Assembly: GCF_029931775.1 (NCBI RefSeq)
Contig: NC_079322.1
Span: forward strand, 78,491,326 to 78,555,325
Length of the DNA stretch: 64,000 nt
Reading direction: 5' to 3'
Source of the DNA: Euleptes europaea
Lineage: Eukaryota; Chordata; Lepidosauria; Squamata; Sphaerodactylidae
Program-made: the position numbers and the translations under genes
Shown: piece by piece, positions 59,541 through 64,000 of the stretch
Layout: each line of letters opens with the position of its first letter
How positions within the stretch are numbered: the stretch's first letter is position 1
Notes under the pieces: generated by a model
Databases searched by the model: none
What the model was told of the DNA's origin: nothing
The model's input: only the letters and a program-made list of their open reading frames with translations

Positions 59541-60404
59541 GGTGCCTCTCACAACCTACACTGGAATGGAGTAATCGGCTTTTGAAAAGAACGCTTTGCT
59601 CAGCTCTTTCTGCCGGTGTGGTTGGTCTGGATCTGGCAATGCCTAGCCCCCTTGGAGTCTTCCTTAGCTTCAGTGGATCATCTTCTGTGAACCAGACCAG
59701 AATGGGAATAGCAGGTACCTGAAGCTGGGCTCTGCTCTTCCCAGCTGTGCTCCCGGCCTCCAGGATCATCAGAGGTGTTTCTGGAGGAGCCATTTTCATC
59801 TTCTTGGCTGTGTTGTCTGCACAGTGCATCTTGGGAGCAGCACTCCAAATGCAGTTCCCTAGATAGAGTGTGACATGAAAAATGTGTTCTGCAATTGAAT
59901 TGTGGCCCAGACTAAATCCCAGCACTTAGCCAGGAGATTCACCTTGTCATCCATGAGAGGGATTCTGGGTTCCGCATTCTTTTCCTGGGATGTTAGGCTT
60001 GCCTGGTGATCTGTTAAACAGGGAAACTCACAAGCGTTCCCCTAAATCTAGGCTCACTTCTGACTGTGGGTCTTTTTACAGTCACTGATCAAGGGCACAT
60101 GTGGCCTTTCTCCCAAGCTCTGGTTGGTTGGATGGTTGGAGACGTAGCATTACAGGAGCATCTCTAAGCCGGCCTTGAACAGTGGCTCATTCTCCTTCGT
60201 CTTCTAGGCATGTCTTTAAACTGGCTTTGGGCAGATTAGCACCTGGAGGGAAGCTGCTATTTTTGATTGGGTGCTTCCGTGAAGGCCCCCTGAGGTCAGC
60301 TGGGCAGCTCCCCAATTTAGCCAACGGGCCTGCCACAGCCATTTGAGGAGGGTGTCATTCTTCTGCCCCTTCTCCTTAAGCACCTTCGAGCCAACCGAAG
60401 CTGT

Positions 60405-60700
60405 GATACTTTCGGAGGGTAGCCTTGTTGGTCTGCAGCAGACCAGTTAGATTCGAGTCCAGGAGGGGAGGGGCTGTGGCTCAGTAGTAGAGCATCTGCT
60501 TGGCATGCAGAGGGTCCCAGGTTCAATCCCCGGCATCTCCAGTTAAAGGGACTAGGCAAGTAGGTGATGTGAAAGACCCCTGCCTGAGACTCTGGAGAGC
60601 TGCTGCCAGTCTGAGGCAGCTTCATGTGTTTACGTGTGTGTTCAGGAACACCTGAGACCAACAAGAGTTTTTGGGTATCAGTTTTAGCTGTGACTCTCCA
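60405..60700. mobile_element. Palindromic retroposon family copy split by a SINE
   Basis: CTTTCGGAGGGTAGCCTTGTTGG head (60408 on) and ACACCTGAGACCAACAAGAG (60648 on) are parts of the family; a SINE lies between. Confidence 0.65.
60463..60645 (+). mobile_element. SINE family A, nested
   Basis: GGGAGGGGCTGTGGCTCAGT head; tail shortened (CTGAGGCAGCTTCATGTGTT). Confidence 0.88.
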
Positions 60701-61800
60701 AAGCGCATACCCCGATGTTGTGGGGTGACTTGTTTGTCTCTGAGGTTTTCCTCTTTCCTTGAATGCAGCTCTGGAGGCTGAGGACAGGCCTTCTGAACCC
60801 ATTCCCCTCCTGAGATATTTCCTATGAAAAATTCATTTATTTCTTTGGAGAACAGAGCACATTTCCATTTCTATTCCTCTGTCGGATGAAAAACCACCCT
60901 TGGGGAAAGCAGTGATTTGTAGGGGAGAAACCACCAGAAGGGAAACTGTTGGCCCCCCTGCCTGGGTGCCAGTTTTATGTTGGAGACTCTGTGGCTGCAT
61001 TGTAAACAAGGCGAAATTGTAGCCAAAAAGAATCCTGTTTGCGTTGGAAGATGCTGTGCTTTTTGGTACTGGGGGAAAGGTGGAAATGCCATATGGGGGT
61101 GCTGTGGGAGAGGCGGTCTGGCCTCCTCAGAAATCCCCCTCCTCCGGCATTCTGTGGAGGCACGCCGACTCCTCTCCCCTTCCAGCTGTCTCTGGTGCAA
61201 GCCGCAACTGCGTGCTTGTGACGCAAGGGATGGACAGCCCCGTCTGTGCCGGGATTAGGCTTGACCCTCTTCCCTGGGGACGGCCTCATGCAAATCTGAG
61301 TCTGGAGTGGAGAAGCAAGAAGGGGGGGAAGGGGCGTCTGAGCTGGGATTAGCGAAAGGGCGATCCAAAGGCACCCTCTTCTCTTGACGCTGGTGCTCTC
61401 CATTCTGCAAGCGGGGGCTCTGTCGCTTCCCGGATGGGGCCTGCTCACGAGGAGGATGGATCTCCGTCTAGGCTCCGGGAGAGCACTACCTGCAGAGAAA
61501 GGGGCCGCCCCACTTTCTTTTTCCTTGTGTGAAGTGACTTGTGGGATCAGAAGTGGAGAAGGAGTGTTGTGTGCCTGTGTGTGTTAGCCGTATGATAGAG
61601 TTGCCAACCTCCAGGTGGGGCCTGGCGTGCCTTATTTTTGGGGCATTTCTGTGTTGTGGGGTGGCCGTTGCTCAAGTGGGCAAAACGCTACACCAGACAG
61701 TGGCTACAAGGCAAGAGAAAAACAGCTAAGGAGTTTACTGGTACATTGAACCATCTGCACAGGAAGTCTTTGGTTCCAGTGCTATTTCAGGCATGAACTA

Positions 61801-62016
61801 GGGTTCCCAGCCTCCAGGTGGGGCCTGGAGAGCTCCCGGAATCACGACTGATCCCCAGACGACAGAGATCAGTTCCCCTGGAGAAAATGGCTGCTTAGAA
61901 GGGTGGGCTGTATGGCATTATGCCCTCCTGGGGTCCCGCTCCTCCCCAGCCCCACCCTCCTCAAGCTCCACTTTTACATCTTCAGGAATTTCTGAGCCTG
62001 GAGTTGACAAAACCCT
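61801..62016 (+). mobile_element. hAT-type MITE
   Basis: TAGGGTTCCCAGCCTCCAGG to AGTTGACAAAACCCTA. A short left-end fragment of the same family is at about 61600-61632. Confidence 0.8.
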
Positions 62017-62104
62017 ACTGAGAGGCCAGAACCAGCCCTGCTGTTGGGCTCAGAAGGTGATAACTGATGAAGAGAAATGTCCTCTGGTCCCTCTGGCTAG
62101 AATA

Positions 62105-62310
62105 CATGAACACATAAAACTGCCTTATACCCTGGGTCCATCAAAGTCAGTATTGTCTACTCAGACTGGCAGCAGCTCTCCAGGGTCTCAGGCAGAGGCC
62201 TTTCACATCACCGACTTGCCTGGTTCCTTTAACTGGAGATACCAGAATTGAACCTGGGACTTTCTGCATATCAAGTAGATTCTCTACCACTGAGCCACAG
62301 CCCCTCCCCC
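62105..62310 (-). mobile_element. SINE family A
   Basis: ATGAACACATAAAACTGCC to GAGCCACAGCCCCTCCCC, with a short deletion near the left end. Confidence 0.88.
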
Positions 62311-62345
62311 AGAATTGCTGCTAACAGAGAGATTTTGTGTGTCTG

Positions 62346-62524
62346 GCCATTTATGCATGGGAGGTTTTGCCTTGGATTTGCCGCTCTCTAGGTGCACATT
62401 TTCCCCATCCAAATTCTCAGAACTCTGCATGGGGGCTTATTGTTGAGTTTTGAAAATATGGATGGGGAAAATGTGCATCTAAAGAGTGGCAAATCCAAGG
62501 AAAAACCACCCATGCATAAATGGC
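62346..62524. mobile_element. MITE with about 65-bp terminal inverted repeats, copy 2
   Basis: Same ends as the copy at 50978 (GCCATTTATGCATGGGAGG / CCATGCATAAATGGC), shorter centre. Target duplication unclear. Confidence 0.8.
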
Positions 62525-62561
62525 CTGTGAGTTTGGGGAGGGGCAGAGAAGGAGGGTTTGT

Positions 62562-62705
62562 TAGGGCTGCCATCCTTCACGTGGTACCTGGAGATCTGCT
62601 GCTATTACAATTGTTCTCCAGATGACCAAGATCAGTTCCCCTGGAGAAAAGAGCTGCTTTGGAGGGTGGATTCTATGGCATTATATCCCACTGAAGTCCC
62701 TCCCC
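62562..62705 (+). mobile_element. hAT-type MITE, right end lost
   Basis: TAGGGCTGCCATCCTTCACG start and AGATCAGTTCCCCTGGAG core; stops after GAAGTCCCTCCCC. Confidence 0.78.
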
Positions 62706-63334
62706 TGGCTTCTCCCCTCCCTGGTAGAGAAGGCAAGCGAGTGCCAGGCAGGGCAAATGCTGCCCGGGCCCGCTACTCAGCAGCAGGTGGCAGATGGGAG
62801 CCCTCTTGCCGCAGAGCCAAGCTGCTACCATCTGCTCCCGACAGCTGCCGCCCCACGGCTGAATCTGACCGGTTGTGGGGAAGAAAAGAGTGATGGAAGG
62901 ACGGTGTGGAGAGGGGGAGGGAGTGGGCTGTTTACTGTGTGTTTCCCCCAGAGCTTCTCAAAGGAGATTGTGAGGAATTACCACCCAGTCATGGCAGGTT
63001 GAAAATGTGGGGGAGGCAGACAGCTGGCCGGGGGTGGGGGAATTGCACAGAGAGCAACTCAGTGGGAGGGTCCGGAATTTGCACGCCCAAGATGATTTCA
63101 TTCACTTGTGCCTTTAGAAATGTGTAGCCTCTTCTTTGTCCTGGGGCAGCCAAAGTTACGAAGCCAAGATGCAGTAAGCATCAAGACCCCGCCCAAGAAT
63201 GACAGCGAGACCCATCTCAGGCAGCAGACCCCTGCTAAAGACAATGTAGATACTCCCCATGCCAAAGATTCGAGAAAACCTCCATAAATGACATTAAAAA
63301 CATGTAAGAGCAAAGAGCACGGTTTAAGAGGACT

Positions 63335-63548
63335 CCTGGGGAAGAGAGCATGGGTCAGAGCATCTACTTGGTATGCAGAAGGTCCCAGGTTCAATCCCTG
63401 GCATCTCCAGTTTAAGGAACCAGGCAAGTAGGTGATGTGAAAGGCCTCTGTGTGAGACCCTGGAGAGCCGCTGCCGGTCTTAGACAATACTGACTTTGAT
63501 GGACCAAGGGTCTGATTCAGTGTCTGGCAGCTTCCTGTGTTCATGTGG
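63335..63548 (+). mobile_element. SINE family A
   Basis: GGGGAAGAGAGCATGGGTCAG head to GGCAGCTTCCTGTGTTCATG tail. Confidence 0.88.
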
Positions 63549-63639
63549 GACCATGAAAACCTAATTCCTCAGCCCCCTCTGGGTGATAAAACTAATATGT
63601 AAATCTAGCAAAGTATAACCCAACCGGCCATTTAACAAA

Positions 63640-63900
63640 AGTAAACAAAAACGTCTTCCCCAAACTGGCATCAGGACCGGCACCAGCTGATCAAGTATGG
63701 GGAGGGCATTCCACAGTTGGGGGCCCACAGCCGCGAGGGCCCAGATTCTAGTGGTAGACTGCCTGGCTTCTGCCGTAGACCAAAGAGAAAGCCTGATCTA
63801 GGACAAGGGCCTTCACTGATGGACAGGACCACAGAGAAGTGGCAAGCCTCTGGATATCCTGGCAAGGCTTGCCTGCTTCAGCTCTGCCTGGTGGTGCTCT
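63640..63900 (-). mobile_element. L2-like LINE fragment
   Basis: GGGAGGGCATTCCACAGTTGG, GGGCCCACAGCCGCGAGGGC: the L2-like text seen elsewhere in the window; broken. Confidence 0.45.
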
Positions 63901-64000
63901 TTAAGGTCTCAGTCACAGAAAGGCCTTTCCCGGCTCTGTGACCTGGACTCCCCTTTTAGTTGGGACACCAAGGATGGCACCTGGGGCTTTGGCAATGGTT

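Larger units (their letters stand above)
57067..64000 (+). other. MYO1G: MYO1G last intron (part)
   Basis: The next exon should open in phase 2 and encode the last 50 or so TH1 residues. I see no such exon, so the 3' end is taken to lie beyond the window. Besides the repeats listed separately, repeat-free stretches at about 58660-59230, 59545-60400 and 60700-61600 hold no recognised gene. Confidence 0.7.

Noticed and set aside
3407-62705. A CRISPR array or satellite from the regularly seen TAGGGTTGCCA units
   Set aside because: Copies are scattered, in both orientations, with target duplications: dispersed transposons in a vertebrate genome.
62952-62997. Exon-like segment (pyrimidine-rich cccccag acceptor, GGCAG|gttgaa donor) as the last MYO1G exon
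   Set aside because: In the required phase it meets a stop at once, and the open frame (SFSKEIVRNYHPVMAG) does not resemble a myosin TH1 tail.

Overview
This is a stretch of vertebrate nuclear DNA, most likely from a squamate reptile (lizard or snake). The organism call rests on the repeats: a BovB LINE 3' end, many CR1 3' ends, SINEs with a 5S-rRNA-like head and a BovB-like tail (Sauria type), two large tRNA-derived SINE families, and a very abundant short hAT-type element. No bacterial-style genes are present. The long ORFs in the window are either pieces of host exons or pieces of LINEs.

Layout. (1) Positions 1-4141 are intron 1 of CCM2, which runs on the minus strand. Its first coding exon is at 4171-4142 and encodes MEEEGKRGKK, ending in phase 0 after 30 coding bases, as in mammals. 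The exon is followed by a GC rather than a GT donor. (2) A CpG island (about 4060-5190) covers the CCM2 start and extends about 1 kb upstream of it. (3) A small plus-strand locus that I could not name follows: a candidate exon at 6940-7137, a phase-compatible exon from 9744, and an AATAAA at 10020. In mammals SNHG15 lies at this place and in this orientation, but I could not show homology. (4) MYO1G occupies 15005 to the right edge on the plus strand. Twenty-one coding exons were placed to the base, with matching phases at all 20 junctions, giving 955 complete codons. The last coding exon (about 50 residues in relatives) was not found and probably lies beyond 64000.

MYO1G is a short-tailed, membrane-associated class I myosin of blood cells. 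The motor (P-loop, switch I, switch II, glutamate at the TEDS site), the IQ neck and most of the TH1 tail are intact. Gene order CCM2 (minus) / small plus-strand locus / MYO1G (plus) agrees with what I recall of human 7p13, where all directions are flipped.

Most of the rest is transposable element sequence. About 28 copies of a roughly 205-bp element with TAGGGTTGCCA ends are present; several have exact 8-bp target duplications, which places the family in the hAT superfamily. There are nested insertions (solo LTR in MITE; LTR in MITE in a second hAT element; LINE in LINE), a 73-bp-arm palindromic retroposon with an exact 13-bp target duplication, and a second, unrelated 170-bp palindrome. Several repeats end only 10-30 bp before MYO1G splice acceptors. 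No wholly new cellular system was found. The unnamed CCM2-MYO1G locus and the palindromic retroposon are the best candidates for something undescribed.
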